Source: Vibrio pectenicida (GTDB taxonomy: Bacteria > Pseudomonadota > Gammaproteobacteria > Enterobacterales > Vibrionaceae). From it: DNA of 64,000 bases. Numbering within the stretch: position 1 is the first letter of the stretch; each line of letters starts with the position of its first letter. Below the pieces are notes generated by a model. The model ran no database searches and was not told where the DNA came from. It was given only the letters and a program-made list of their open reading frames with translations. Location: positions 1 to 64,000 of the forward strand of contig AP024889.1 of NCBI GenBank assembly GCA_024347015.1, read 5' to 3'. Made by a program: the position numbers and the translations under genes. Shown in pieces: positions 21,808-31,139 of the stretch.

Positions 21808-23331
21808 ATGGGACTTGCGATTATTTATAGCCGAGCATCGGTCGGTGTAGAAGCCCCGTTAGTCACGGTGGAAGTTCATATTAGTAATGGCATGCCTGGC
21901 TTTACCTTGGTGGGTTTACCTGAAACTACGGTAAAGGAATCACGAGATAGGGTGAGAAGTGCGATAATTAACTCCCGATTTGAATTTCCAGCAAAGCGAA
22001 TCACGGTTAATTTAGCCCCCGCTGATTTGCCAAAAGAAGGAGGGCGTTTTGATTTGCCAATCGCTCTTGGCATTTTGGTAGCTTCTGATCAAATTCCTGC
22101 AAATGATTTACCTAACAGAGAGTTTATAGGTGAATTGGCACTATCGGGAAAACTTCGTAAAGTGAAGGGTGTTTTACCCGCAGCGTTAGCAGCTAATAGG
22201 GTACAAAGAAGCTTAGTTGTACCTCATTTTAATGGTGATCAAGCAGCATTAGTGGGGCGTGATGTACACCAGTCTGCTGATAGCTTACTTGAAGTTTGTT
22301 CTGATATCTGTGGCCAACAAAAACTGACCTTATATCAGACGAGTGATTGCATTCAATCTATTGATCATGACCGTGACCTGCAAGATATTATCGGTCAACA
22401 GCAGGGCAAGCGAGCACTTGAGATTGCTGCCGCTGGTAATCATAACTTGCTCTTTTTAGGACCACCGGGTACTGGAAAAACTATGCTGGCTTCACGCCTA
22501 TGTGACTTGTTACCAGAGATGACAGAGGAAGAAGCAATGGAAACCGCATCGGTTGCTTCTCTGACTCAGCAAGATATCCATGCGCTTAATTGGAAGAAGC
22601 GTCCATTTCGTGCGCCTCATCATTCAAGCTCCATGGCTGCTTTAGTTGGTGGAGGAACGATTCCTAGGCCGGGTGAAATTTCTTTGGCGCACAATGGTTT
22701 GTTATTTTTAGATGAAATGCCAGAATTTGAAAGAAAAGTATTGGACTCATTGCGGGAGCCTTTGGAGTCGGGAGAAATTATTATTTCGAGAGCTCAAGGT
22801 AAAACTCGATTTCCAGCTAGATTTCAGTTAGTTGGAGCCTTAAATCCTAGCCCAACAGGGTATTATGAAGGTAATCATTCTAGAGCTAATCCGCAAATTA
22901 TTTTGCGCTACCTCAGTCGACTTTCTGGTCCTTTATTAGACCGCTTTGACATGTCGATAGAAATCCCCGGGTTACCTAAAGGAACTCTATCGGAAGGGGG
23001 AGAGCGTGGAGAACCAACACAAACAGTTAGAATAAGAGTCGCAAGTGCAAGGAACTATATGCTTGAGAGATCGGGCAAAGTTAACGCATTACTAGGAAGT
23101 CGAGAGATGGAGCAGTATTGCCCACTTGAAAAACAAGACGCGCAATTCTTAGAAACTGCATTGCATCAACTTGGGTTATCGATACGCGCCTATCATCGCA
23201 TTATAAAAGTAGCACGAACAATAGCCGATCTTGATGGGAAAGAGCGTATTGCTCGGCACCACATTGCTGAAGCACTTGGTTATAGAGCAATGGATCGCTT
23301 GCTTAAACAATTGAATGCTCAGGCGGTATAA
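21808..23331 (+). CDS. comM: Branch-migration helicase ComM (Mg-chelatase-like)
   Basis: ComM is a hexameric AAA+ helicase that speeds branch migration during integration of DNA taken up in natural transformation. The 507-residue protein has an N-terminal Lon-protease-like domain, a Mg-chelatase AAA+ core with Walker A GPPGTGKT near residue 217 and Walker B LLFLDEMPEF, and the C-terminal Mg_chelatase_C domain. It is divergent from the ilv operon and ends at a hairpin shared with the convergent DUF2860 gene. With dprA in the same window, two transformation genes are intact here. Confidence 0.95.
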   Translation: MGLAIIYSRASVGVEAPLVTVEVHISNGMPGFTLVGLPETTVKESRDRVRSAIINSRFEFPAKRITVNLAPADLPKEGGRFDLPIALGILVASDQIPANDLPNREFIGELALSGKLRKVKGVLPAALAANRVQRSLVVPHFNGDQAALVGRDVHQSADSLLEVCSDICGQQKLTLYQTSDCIQSIDHDRDLQDIIGQQQGKRALEIAAAGNHNLLFLGPPGTGKTMLASRLCDLLPEMTEEEAMETASVASLTQQDIHALNWKKRPFRAPHHSSSMAALVGGGTIPRPGEISLAHNGLLFLDEMPEFERKVLDSLREPLESGEIIISRAQGKTRFPARFQLVGALNPSPTGYYEGNHSRANPQIILRYLSRLSGPLLDRFDMSIEIPGLPKGTLSEGGERGEPTQTVRIRVASARNYMLERSGKVNALLGSREMEQYCPLEKQDAQFLETALHQLGLSIRAYHRIIKVARTIADLDGKERIARHHIAEALGYRAMDRLLKQLNAQAV

Positions 23332-23352
23332 TGGCCCACATATTGTGGGCCA
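23332..23352. terminator. Bidirectional hairpin between comM and the DUF2860 gene
   Basis: TGGCCCACA and TGTGGGCCA are perfect 9-bp arms around a TAT loop, starting immediately after the comM stop and ending just before the stop of the convergent gene. T tracts are short on both sides. Confidence 0.7.
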
Positions 23353-23358
23353 GCTTGT

Positions 23359-24342
23359 TTAGAACTTGTAGTTCATACCCACAGTGAACAAGTACTGCTT
23401 TGTATCGTAGAAATCAATGTTTGAATCTGACTCTGTATAACCTGAAAGAGAAATGAGAGACCAGTTTTTCCAACCCATAAAGTTCTTATATTCGTATGCG
23501 GCGAACAAGTTCAACTCGTCTTCGTCACGAACTTTACCATAGATAGGGTTGGTACCATCGAAAGAGCGGTTGGTATAGCCGGCAGTTAGTGCTAGCTGGT
23601 GTCTATCAAATATTCTAAGGTAGGTTAATTCACCACTAACAGAAGTTAAAGAGTTAGCATCGCCATCAGCATCGGTTTTGATATAGGTGAGAGAGGGCTG
23701 TATGAAGGATGTTTTACTTAATGGCTGCCTATAATCACCTTTGATATAGATAGATTTAGAGTCACGCTGCAAGGTGTTTATTTCTTCAGGTGTTAGGCCT
23801 GATGAAGTTCCAGATTGCTCGCTCTCTATTTCTCGATTACCATAAGCAGTATCTAAGCTAAATCTAGAACCCATTATTTTATTGAATTTAAGACGAAACG
23901 CCTTACCTTTTTCGTCTGTAGTTTGGCGCTCTTGGTTAGTTAAAAAAGGATCAGCCCAAGCTTCGCCAGGCATAAGAGTTGGCAGAAATGAGGCATCAAC
24001 TATAGTTCCTGAATCTAACTCTTGTTTATAGCCAATCTCAAGAATTAGATTGCCAACAGCGATATCTTCACGAGATGTACCAACATAGAACTGTTTGTTT
24101 GAGCTTGAACCAAAGGTATAGGCCAACGAGCCAAGTGGTAGTGCTAGTCCGCCACTATCTTCGGTAGCCTTTTGGTTGACATCGGTAATGATCTTATCAC
24201 CATTGGTATTGAGATTAGAAGTTGTTGATGCAAAGCCTGCACTGAGTGCGAACTCTCCACTAAATCCAGAGTGCTCTTCAAGCTGCGCTTGGACGGAAGA
24301 CGTGATAAGCGCAAGAGCTAACAGTGAGAGTTTGGTTTTCAT
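23359..24342 (-). CDS. DUF2860 outer-membrane beta-barrel protein
   Basis: The 327-residue protein has a clear signal peptide (MKTKLSLLALALITSSVQA, cleaved before QLEEHS). It has alternating amphipathic strands and a C-terminal aromatic residue (MNYKF), typical of outer-membrane barrels inserted by Bam. The length and N-terminal GFSGEFALSAG block match, as far as I remember, the DUF2860 family common in Vibrio, whose role is not known. It is monocistronic, convergent with comM. Calling it a barrel is inference from the sequence pattern. Confidence 0.8.
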   Translation of the reverse strand: MKTKLSLLALALITSSVQAQLEEHSGFSGEFALSAGFASTTSNLNTNGDKIITDVNQKATEDSGGLALPLGSLAYTFGSSSNKQFYVGTSREDIAVGNLILEIGYKQELDSGTIVDASFLPTLMPGEAWADPFLTNQERQTTDEKGKAFRLKFNKIMGSRFSLDTAYGNREIESEQSGTSSGLTPEEINTLQRDSKSIYIKGDYRQPLSKTSFIQPSLTYIKTDADGDANSLTSVSGELTYLRIFDRHQLALTAGYTNRSFDGTNPIYGKVRDEDELNLFAAYEYKNFMGWKNWSLISLSGYTESDSNIDFYDTKQYLFTVGMNYKF

Positions 24343-24551
24343 TGGGTGATTTCCTTGTCATTTATTTATTGGTCGTTGGTTAATATTTGGAAGTATTTTC
24401 GCAGAACTTGTCTGACCTGAGTCAGAGAGAGTACAAAACTCTGTCATATCGATTTCAATATGACTTTGGCCTTGTATAATCACACACTGTCTTCTTCTTC
24501 AGCAGATGAAGTATTTAAACTCTATTCGAGATCTCATAATTATTTAGCGCT

Positions 24552-25436
24552 ATGTTTGCATACCTACTTCTTGTATTGAATACCACCTTAGTCATACTGA
24601 ACTCTGCGTTTTGTTCTATTGCAATATGCGTTATTGCATTGATTAAAATCATTTTACCAACCAGTCGGCTGAAAGCAAAAGCGACCGCGATGGCTAATCG
24701 AGTGATGTGGTTATGGGCAACAATTAACTCTTGTATTTTAACCGTTTCCAATTGTATCGAATGGGATGTAGAGGTGGACGATGGTTTGCGTAAAGATGGT
24801 TGGTATTTATTAATTAGCAATCACTTAAGCTGGACCGATATTGTGGTTTTATGTTGTGTGTTTAAAGATCGTATCCCTATGCCAAAATTCTTTCTTAAGC
24901 AACAGTTGTTATATGTACCATTTATCGGCATGGCTTGTTGGGCCTTGGATATGCCTTTTATGCGCCGCTATTCTAGAGAATATCTGATTCGTCACCCGGA
25001 AAAGCGTGGCCAAGATTTGGAGACTACTCGCCGTTCCTGCGCTAGATTTAAGCATACACCGACAACAGTAGTGAATTATGTTGAAGGAACACGTTTTACC
25101 ATGCAGAAGCAAAAAATAGGTCAAGCGGGTTATCACTATTTGCTGCAACCTAAAAGTGGGGGTATTGCTTATACATTAGCTGCAATGGGGGAGCAGTTTG
25201 ATAATATTATAGATGTAACTTTGGCTTATCCGCGTAACAGTAAGAGTCCATTTCGGGATTTGTTATCAGGGCGCATGACAAAAGTGGTTGTGCGTAGCCA
25301 AATATTGCCAGTAGATGGAGCTTTGCGAGGTGACTATTTTAACGACAAGCCATATAAGCGTCAATTTCAGCGTTGGCTTGGTGGGGTCTGGCAAGAGAAG
25401 GATGAGAGGCTTAAGAAAATCCATCAAGGTAAGTAG
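24552..25436 (+). CDS. YihG-type lysophospholipid acyltransferase
   Basis: This 294-residue membrane protein has the PlsC-family catalytic motif NHLSWTD (about residues 89-95) and the glycerophosphate-binding motif VEGTRF (about 177-182). It also has one or two N-terminal hydrophobic segments (about 5-36). It resembles E. coli YihG, a 1-acyl-glycerol-3-phosphate acyltransferase linked to phospholipid acyl composition. The ATG has no strong Shine-Dalgarno sequence. It is convergent with dsbA. Confidence 0.88.
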   Translation: MFAYLLLVLNTTLVILNSAFCSIAICVIALIKIILPTSRLKAKATAMANRVMWLWATINSCILTVSNCIEWDVEVDDGLRKDGWYLLISNHLSWTDIVVLCCVFKDRIPMPKFFLKQQLLYVPFIGMACWALDMPFMRRYSREYLIRHPEKRGQDLETTRRSCARFKHTPTTVVNYVEGTRFTMQKQKIGQAGYHYLLQPKSGGIAYTLAAMGEQFDNIIDVTLAYPRNSKSPFRDLLSGRMTKVVVRSQILPVDGALRGDYFNDKPYKRQFQRWLGGVWQEKDERLKKIHQGK

Positions 25437-25491
25437 CAAAATATGAGAGCAACAAAGGGATAGTTTCCTTTGCTGCTTTAATTCAGGGTGA

Positions 25492-26094
25492 TTACTTCTT
25501 AGTAAGTAGGAAGTTAACTAACTCGAAATACTCATCTATGGTTTTAATGCCTTGTGCTTCAACAAGATATTTGTCGTTAACAATCACTGCGGGTACCCCT
25601 GACAGGCCACTTTGTTTGAATTGTTTATCAAAACGACGCACCATGGAATCGACCGCAAAACCGTTGAATGCAGCGTCGAATTTTTTGGCATCAATACCTT
25701 CATCTAGAAAAATTTGGCGCAGCTCTTGTTCGCTTTGTGGTGGTTTACGCATCTTGTGGATGCGATTGAACATTACCGGCATCATCTTACTTTCAGCTTT
25801 TAGCGCGACCATCGTTGCGTAGGCCTTACTCATAGGTTCACCCATACTGCCACCCATAAAAGACACGTGAACTTTTTGAAATTTTGCATCCTCAGGGAGC
25901 TGGGCTTTTAGCTGCTGAATAATGGGCTCAAAGGTGTTGCAATGTGGACAAAAGAAGGAAAAGAATTCAGTGACAGTAGGCTTTTTGGAAGCCTCAAGTT
26001 CAAGGATTTTGTAGTGTTCTCCTTCTTTGAATTGGGCAGCATTTACTGAAAGGCTCAGCATAACGGTTGCGACAAGTGCAAACAGCTTTTTCAT
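25492..26094 (-). CDS. dsbA: Periplasmic thiol:disulfide oxidase DsbA
   Basis: DsbA introduces disulfide bonds into secreted proteins and is re-oxidised by DsbB. The 200-residue precursor from ATG 26094 (placed 6 bases after GGAG; a start four codons earlier lacks this) has the signal [19 protein letters not shown]. It has the redox motif CPHC at about 49-52 and the cis-proline segment SGVPAVIV. It follows srkA by 30 bp, the same pair as in E. coli. In vibrios DsbA is needed for folding of many secreted and pilus proteins. Confidence 0.97.
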   Translation of the reverse strand: MKKLFALVATVMLSLSVNAAQFKEGEHYKILELEASKKPTVTEFFSFFCPHCNTFEPIIQQLKAQLPEDAKFQKVHVSFMGGSMGEPMSKAYATMVALKAESKMMPVMFNRIHKMRKPPQSEQELRQIFLDEGIDAKKFDAAFNGFAVDSMVRRFDKQFKQSGLSGVPAVIVNDKYLVEAQGIKTIDEYFELVNFLLTKK

Positions 26095-26124
26095 TGTTGA
26101 CTCCATGTTGGTTATTTTAGCTTC

Positions 26125-27111
26125 TTACCACTGTGGCATAAGTGACAGCGGTGGCTCACTTAGTGCCGATATTTGTTCTTTGAAAGCAAGTACTTGGCTT
26201 TCCCAGTATTTTGCATCATTGAACCAAGGGAAGGCGATAGGAAAGGCAGGGTCTTGCCATCTTTTGGTTAGCCATGCCATATAATGCACCATGCGTAGAC
26301 CACGTAAAGGTTCAATTAGTTTCAATTCGTTAGCGTCAAAGTCGTTAAATTCTTGATATGCTTCCAAGATAATGTCCAGCTGCGTGAGTTTTTCAGAACG
26401 CTCACCACTTAGCATCATCCATAAATCTTGAATGGCAGGGCCGTTACGAGAATCATCGAGATCAACAAACATAGGGCCATTACGCCACAAAATATTGCCA
26501 GGGTGGCAGTCACCATGGAGGCGAATGACTGGGTAAGACTCTTGCCAGTGTTGCTTAATAGATTTAATTAACAAATCTAAATCATTGAAAAATGCAGCTT
26601 CCAAGTGAGTGGGAATAAATTGCGCTTGTTCAAGCACTTTACGTGGTTGGTATAAGTATTCATCTAGACTAATGGTGGGTCTGTGTTGAAATGGTGCTTT
26701 AGAACCAACTTGATGGATTCGACCAAGAAATCGTCCTACTCCTTCGAGTTGTTTTAGGTTGTCGACCTCAAATTGCCTCCCTCCGACGCTTGTAAAAAGA
26801 GCAAAGAGGTAACCTTGATATTTATGTAAAGTTTGTCCTTGGATTTTTATTGGTGGGGCTACGGGGATATCAGCTTCGACTAACTCCAATGTAAAATCAT
26901 GTTCTTCTTGGATTTGCAATAAACTCCAGCGTTCTGGTCGATAAAACTTAACTACATATCGGTGGTGTTGTTCATCGGTAAACTGATATACGCGGTTTTC
27001 ATAACTATTGAGCGGTAAGAAACCTGACTCTGCACGGATTCCAATACTTTCTATGGCGTACCACATGAAGTCTGGAGTTAAAGCGTTAAAATTAAAAGCT
27101 TGTTGTGTCAT
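26125..27111 (-). CDS. srkA: Stress response kinase A (YihE/RdoA)
   Basis: SrkA is an aminoglycoside-phosphotransferase-like Ser/Thr kinase; in E. coli it counters MazF-related death and responds to Cpx envelope stress. The 328-residue protein has the catalytic HGDCHPGNILW loop near residue 198 and the metal-binding VDLDDSRNGP. It begins MTQQAFNFNALTPDFMWYAI, as in the family. The neighbouring dsbA, 30 bp downstream, supports the assignment and cotranscription. Confidence 0.95.
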   Translation of the reverse strand: MTQQAFNFNALTPDFMWYAIESIGIRAESGFLPLNSYENRVYQFTDEQHHRYVVKFYRPERWSLLQIQEEHDFTLELVEADIPVAPPIKIQGQTLHKYQGYLFALFTSVGGRQFEVDNLKQLEGVGRFLGRIHQVGSKAPFQHRPTISLDEYLYQPRKVLEQAQFIPTHLEAAFFNDLDLLIKSIKQHWQESYPVIRLHGDCHPGNILWRNGPMFVDLDDSRNGPAIQDLWMMLSGERSEKLTQLDIILEAYQEFNDFDANELKLIEPLRGLRMVHYMAWLTKRWQDPAFPIAFPWFNDAKYWESQVLAFKEQISALSEPPLSLMPQW

Positions 27112-27298
27112 AGATTAAAGGATCCGTTGCTAATAGGTTACGGCAAGTACAATGGCTTGTAATAAAAGCTATATGACGTCATTGGGGGATAATATACATC
27201 ACGGTGTAAATTTCAGATACATACTTTGATCGATAAAGATAGCGATCAAACTAAGACATTGATGTGCGTAGGGCGAATATCAGCGATTACTTCTTGCT

Positions 27299-27330
27299 AT
27301 AAAAAAGGCTCTTGCGTGGAGCCCTTTTAA
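27299..27330 (-). terminator. Intrinsic terminator after ccoG
   Basis: AAAGGGCTC and GAGCCTTT pair on the minus strand around a CACGCAA loop and run into six T, about 20 bp beyond the ccoG stop. Confidence 0.88.
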
Positions 27331-27348
27331 ATTAGCCTCAGATAAGTA

Positions 27349-28767
27349 CTAAAGCTTTTTAATGAATCGACTTTCTACCGATATAGTAAAATCATGGTTG
27401 TCTGAGAGGGTAAATTCTATGGTTACGATAGCAGAATTAAGATTGTCTGGTTGCACCCCCAAACTCATCGGTAGGCTTAAGACCTCACCGGGTAATACAT
27501 TAATGGTTTGTTTTCCATACCAAGAGGAACTAGGCAAGCCGACTACGTCGAGTTTATAGTGTTGTTCTTGCTGTGTTTTGTTTATTATTTTCAGAGTGTA
27601 TGTATTTTCGATTTCGCCAAGCCCATTCACCCTAAATAATTGGTTACGATCTCGAAGTACGCTAAGGCCTGCTGGATCTACAGCAGCAATTTGCACAAAA
27701 AACAAACCTATCATTACCAAAAGAATAACACCGTAGCCGAGCAACTTTGGTCTCATTACTTTGGTGTGTTTTCCTGACAATCGATGTTCTGTGGTGTAAC
27801 TGATCAAGCCTTTCTCATAGCCCATTCGATCCATAGTGTGATCACAAGCATCAATACAAGCGCCACAATTTATACACTCGTACTGTAAGCCGTCACGGAT
27901 ATCGATTCCGGTAGGGCACACCTGAACGCATAAATTACAGTCAACACAATCACCCAACCCAAGCTCTTTGGGATCGGCTTTACGTGAGCGTGCTCCGCGC
28001 GATTCCCCACGCTTAACATCGTACCCAACTATAAATGTATCTTTGTCAAACATTGCTGATTGGAAGCGAGCATACGGGCATATATGAATGCACATAATTG
28101 AACGCATCCAGCCTGCATTGCCATAAGTGCAGCCAGCAAAGAATAAAATCCAAAATACGGGCCAGAAACTTGAATCCCAAGTAAAGAAATTCACAACTAG
28201 ATCGCGTATTGGTACAAAATAACCGACAAAGGTAAACCCCGTAGCTAATGCGATTACTAGCCACGCTAGATGTTTCGCGGTTTTGCGCATTATGAGATTG
28301 CCTGTTAGCTTACTAGAGTCTTGTTTTCGGCGTTTATTTGCACTACCTTCAAATTTCTCTTCGAACCATATGTACATAAAAGTCCATACAGTTTGAGGGC
28401 AAAGATAGCCACACCAGACACGGCCCAAAAATGTAGTGATAAAAAATAGCCCAAAGGCAGAAATAACGAACAATAGCGCTAGTAAGGTTAAGTCTTGTGG
28501 AAAGAGAGTTGTACCAAAGAAGTTAAACTGTTGGTTGCTAATATCCAGTAATATGGCTTGTCGTTCTCCATAGGGAATCCACGGTAACATGGTAAAGAGA
28601 ACTAGCAAAAACCAGCCTCCGTAGCGACGTAGTTGCTGAAATTGTCCCTTACTCTCACGCACGTAAATACGATTGCTTGGGTTAAACCTGTCCCCTTTGG
28701 TTTTATGAGTTTTAGGGTTAAAGGTTTTGGGAGTCACGTCTTTCACTTTAATTTTGTCCTGACTCAT
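27349..28767 (-). CDS. ccoG: Cytochrome cbb3 oxidase accessory protein CcoG
   Basis: CcoG (RdxA/FixG) is a membrane ferredoxin that reduces Cu2+ for assembly of cbb3 oxidase. The 472-residue protein has several membrane segments, CGYLCPQTVW, and two 4Fe-4S motifs, CVDCNLCVQVCP and CINCGACIDAC (about 260-310). A C-terminal Ig-like periplasmic domain follows. It stands alone here; the ccoNOPQ structural genes are not in the window. The 240 bp upstream hold no other gene, and I found no clear FNR box. Confidence 0.95.
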   Translation of the reverse strand: MSQDKIKVKDVTPKTFNPKTHKTKGDRFNPSNRIYVRESKGQFQQLRRYGGWFLLVLFTMLPWIPYGERQAILLDISNQQFNFFGTTLFPQDLTLLALLFVISAFGLFFITTFLGRVWCGYLCPQTVWTFMYIWFEEKFEGSANKRRKQDSSKLTGNLIMRKTAKHLAWLVIALATGFTFVGYFVPIRDLVVNFFTWDSSFWPVFWILFFAGCTYGNAGWMRSIMCIHICPYARFQSAMFDKDTFIVGYDVKRGESRGARSRKADPKELGLGDCVDCNLCVQVCPTGIDIRDGLQYECINCGACIDACDHTMDRMGYEKGLISYTTEHRLSGKHTKVMRPKLLGYGVILLVMIGLFFVQIAAVDPAGLSVLRDRNQLFRVNGLGEIENTYTLKIINKTQQEQHYKLDVVGLPSSSWYGKQTINVLPGEVLSLPMSLGVQPDNLNSAIVTIEFTLSDNHDFTISVESRFIKKL

Positions 28768-29007
28768 AACGCTTCCTTCTTGGGCTAAAGGCGAGACTTC
28801 TTTTTTGTTCTCGCTCTATCGACAATCCTTTTTAAGTATTGTCTTATTTGACGATGATTATATACGCGGCAATACTTTTATTTCTTTAGCGCTATCAACC
28901 TTTAGCAACAAAGAGCGGTACATTCTTATAAAAAAAGACTTAACAGTTTCCACACCCTTATGATTTATATATAAAAAATATTTTCAGATAAGCTTGGTGG
29001 GAAGGTG

Positions 29008-29274
29008 TTAATCTATAACGCCACGAGCCTTTAATAATGCTGACTTAAAGTCTGATTCTTGGTCTTTTCTTAAGCCCGGAATCATCTCATTTGTAGGACT
29101 GTTACGCATTTTAAGGTGATAAATAAGCACATCATCAGTAAGTTCTTCTATTGGACCTTGATACCCTGCTTCTTGTGCTAGTTGAATAATAAAAGGGAGT
29201 AAGTTCAGCTGCTGCTCCCTGTTCCACTCTGGCTCTAATAACTCTAGTAACTCTTCAATGCGATGGCATTTCAT
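29008..29274 (-). CDS. yihD: YihD family protein (DUF1040)
   Basis: The 88-residue cytoplasmic protein begins MKCHRIEELLELL and contains LTDDVLIYHLKMR and a C-terminal FKSALLKARGVI, closely like E. coli YihD. ATG 29274 is chosen over one four codons upstream because it matches the family length of about 89. The role is unknown. In E. coli yihD also lies beside srkA-dsbA, so the neighbourhood is conserved. Confidence 0.93.
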   Translation of the reverse strand: MKCHRIEELLELLEPEWNREQQLNLLPFIIQLAQEAGYQGPIEELTDDVLIYHLKMRNSPTNEMIPGLRKDQESDFKSALLKARGVID

Positions 29275-29375
29275 TGTTAATTCCATACTTTTAGTGATGG
29301 TATGGAGTTAAATGTATCAAATGAGGTTCTAAAGTGCCAAGAATTAAATCGATAGCAAGTGAAACATGCAACAAA

Positions 29376-29405
29376 GAAAAAGCGCAGTCTATACTGCGCT
29401 TTTTA
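29376..29405 (-). terminator. Intrinsic terminator directly after the 54-codon ORF
   Basis: AGCGCAGT (29381-29388) and ACTGCGCT (29393-29400) form a perfect 8-bp stem around CTAT, flanked by A and T runs on both sides. It starts 6 bases after the stop of the minus-strand ORF at 29407 and can act in both directions. Confidence 0.88.
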
Positions 29406-29406
29406 C

Positions 29407-29571
29407 CTATGCCGCCTTGGTAACTTTGGCTGGAGTTGACGTCATTAATGCCGTCTTCTCTACTAAAGTCATTCCGGGCGCGAGATTGTGTGTCGCTGGT
29501 GTTTTAACAAAGCCACTACGGCGACGCATCGCACGGTTGGTGTGCGAACACCTGACTACTGTCGGTCGCAT
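29407..29571 (-). CDS. Unrecognised Arg-rich 54-residue protein
   Basis: I do not recognise this ORF. It starts ATG (29571), with TTAGG about 10 bases upstream, and encodes 54 residues. The N-terminal half is basic (MRPTVVRCSHTN, then RAMRRRSGFVKTP) and the C-terminal half is rich in Thr and Ala (LVEKTALMTSTPAKVTKAA). Its stop is followed within 6 bases by a strong intrinsic terminator, which supports a real minus-strand transcription unit. No membrane segment is seen. A longer ORF on the other strand (29366-29578) is less likely because it begins inside the terminator. Confidence 0.5.
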   Translation of the reverse strand: MRPTVVRCSHTNRAMRRRSGFVKTPATHNLAPGMTLVEKTALMTSTPAKVTKAA

Positions 29572-29919
29572 TGATTAACCTAACTGTCAGACATATCCAT
29601 TGCCAAACTTTATGGCCTAATTAGCTATGAGTTACACTTAACTTCCGTAAGGCACTCTTCTGGCCTGTGCCATTCCAAGTAACTAATCAGGGAGTATGAT
29701 ATAAATTATCTATATCAATGATTAGACTAGCACTATCTTTGTAATTGGTCGATATGTGATCGATTATGTTTGTTTGATTTTACGTCAATTATGTGAGAGG
29801 AGATGGTCTTAGTTAAGTGTGAGTAAAGCTTACTGTGACCTGATAAGATCATATTTAGCTTATGCTTATAAGCTCAATGTGTCATACTTTTGAGTAATTA
29901 TTCCAAAAAATGATTGATT
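29572..29919. other. Gene-free AT-rich stretch before the hemolysin III gene
   Basis: I see no ORF with a ribosome-binding site in this stretch. It must hold the promoters of the minus-strand 54-codon ORF and of the plus-strand hemolysin III gene, but no clear -35/-10 pair can be called for either. Confidence 0.5.
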
Positions 29920-30573
29920 ATGACAACCCAACCTAGTTCCTTATATAGCGTTAAAGAAGAGTTGGCAAATACACTGACCCATGGCTTTGGAATGCTGCTG
30001 GGAATTGTTGGCTTGATTTTACTATTGATAAAGGCTGTCGATCATAATGCCGATATTCTCACTATTACTAGTATGAGCATTTATGGTGCTAGTATAATAG
30101 TGTTGTTTCTTGCTTCCACGCTCTACCATGCTATTCCCTCTCAGAAAGCCAAAAAAGCACTAAAAACATTTGACCACTGTGCAATTTATCTCTTGATTGC
30201 TGGTAGTTATACGCCCTTTCTTTTGGTGAGCTTGAGGACTCCTCTCGCAATTGGATTAATGATTGTTATTTGGGTATTGGCCCTTATGGGGGTGATTATG
30301 AAATTGGCATTTGTTTATCGCTTTGAAAAGTTATCACTGATAACCTATTTAATGATGGGCTGGCTTTCTTTGGTAGTAATTTATCAATTAGCACTTAACC
30401 TAGAAATTGGTGGTTTAGTCCTTTTAGCAGCGGGTGGAATAATTTATTCACTTGGTGTGATTTTTTATGTTGCGAAGCGGATTCCATTTAATCATGCGAT
30501 TTGGCATGGTTTTGTTTTGGCTGGTTGCGCTTGTCATTTTTTTGCGATTTACCTGTACGTAGCTCCCGTTTAG
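29920..30573 (+). CDS. Hemolysin III family membrane protein (PAQR-like)
   Basis: The 217-residue protein has seven hydrophobic segments. It also has the family motifs [11 protein letters not shown] near the start, [26 protein letters not shown], and the late His residues [10 protein letters not shown] and [11 protein letters not shown] that fit metal binding in PAQR-type proteins. Despite the name, most bacterial members are not proven toxins. ATG 29920 is the first ATG in frame; a TTG two codons earlier is possible and no strong Shine-Dalgarno sequence decides. Its stop overlaps the stop of the convergent DUF3157-like gene by 4 bp. Confidence 0.9.
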   Translation: MTTQPSSLYSVKEELANTLTHGFGMLLGIVGLILLLIKAVDHNADILTITSMSIYGASIIVLFLASTLYHAIPSQKAKKALKTFDHCAIYLLIAGSYTPFLLVSLRTPLAIGLMIVIWVLALMGVIMKLAFVYRFEKLSLITYLMMGWLSLVVIYQLALNLEIGGLVLLAAGGIIYSLGVIFYVAKRIPFNHAIWHGFVLAGCACHFFAIYLYVAPV

Positions 30574-31130
30574 CGAGTGATCAGGCTGGTAATTCTCGCT
30601 GTAACAAAATACTGTTCTTGTTCAATAACTTCTAATTCTATATTTTTACCTTGCTCCATTTGCTGAGGGCGAAGGTAAGTATCAGGCATGCGTTTGATCG
30701 ACTGCCATATTTTTATATGTTTCTTAGATAAGACTTCTTTGCTGGCTGTTGATACTTCAATTTCAGCTTCCACGAGTATGACTGAGTTTAGGTTTTGATT
30801 TGTTATCGAAGTCGGAATTATTAGCTTTTCATTATCGTAGCTCGGCACTCCAAGTAGAACATCAACTCCAGAATTAGATAATTGCATAGTTGGACGCATG
30901 CTATCTAGCGTCACCATACTACCCACGGTTTTGCTTATAAGTGGTATAGATGCTAGCTGAGCTCTTTCTGTGGTCGTAACTTCTGTTTGTGCAGAGGATG
31001 TGTCAGTCATATACTGCCAAGTAAAATTATCATTCAATATGACTTGGCGGCCATCATCTAAAGTGACCGTTTGGCTTGCTATAGTAGTCGATGCGGCGAG
31101 TAAGGCAAATAGCCCTAAAAATCTATACAT
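30570..31130 (-). CDS. Periplasmic DUF3157-like protein
   Basis: The 186-residue protein has a signal peptide ([18 protein letters not shown], then SQTVTLDDG) and begins its mature part with a [16 protein letters not shown] repeat-like motif. From memory it resembles DUF3157, a vibrio family of unknown role. It starts 9 bp after the trkH stop, so it probably ends the def-fmt-rsmB-trkA-trkH transcript. Cotranscription with the K+ system may mean nothing more than position. Confidence 0.7.
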   Translation of the reverse strand: MYRFLGLFALLAASTTIASQTVTLDDGRQVILNDNFTWQYMTDTSSAQTEVTTTERAQLASIPLISKTVGSMVTLDSMRPTMQLSNSGVDVLLGVPSYDNEKLIIPTSITNQNLNSVILVEAEIEVSTASKEVLSKKHIKIWQSIKRMPDTYLRPQQMEQGKNIELEVIEQEQYFVTARITSLITR

Positions 31131-31139
31131 TCTGTATCC

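Noticed and set aside
27112..27298. FNR box or other operator in the srkA-ccoG interval
   Set aside because: GATCGATAAAGATAGCGATC gives a loose inverted repeat, but it does not match TTGAT-N4-ATCAA and lies downstream of ccoG.
29366..29578. 70-codon + strand ORF
   Set aside because: Its start lies in the 5' arm region of a perfect terminator; the opposite strand offers an ORF that ends just before that terminator.
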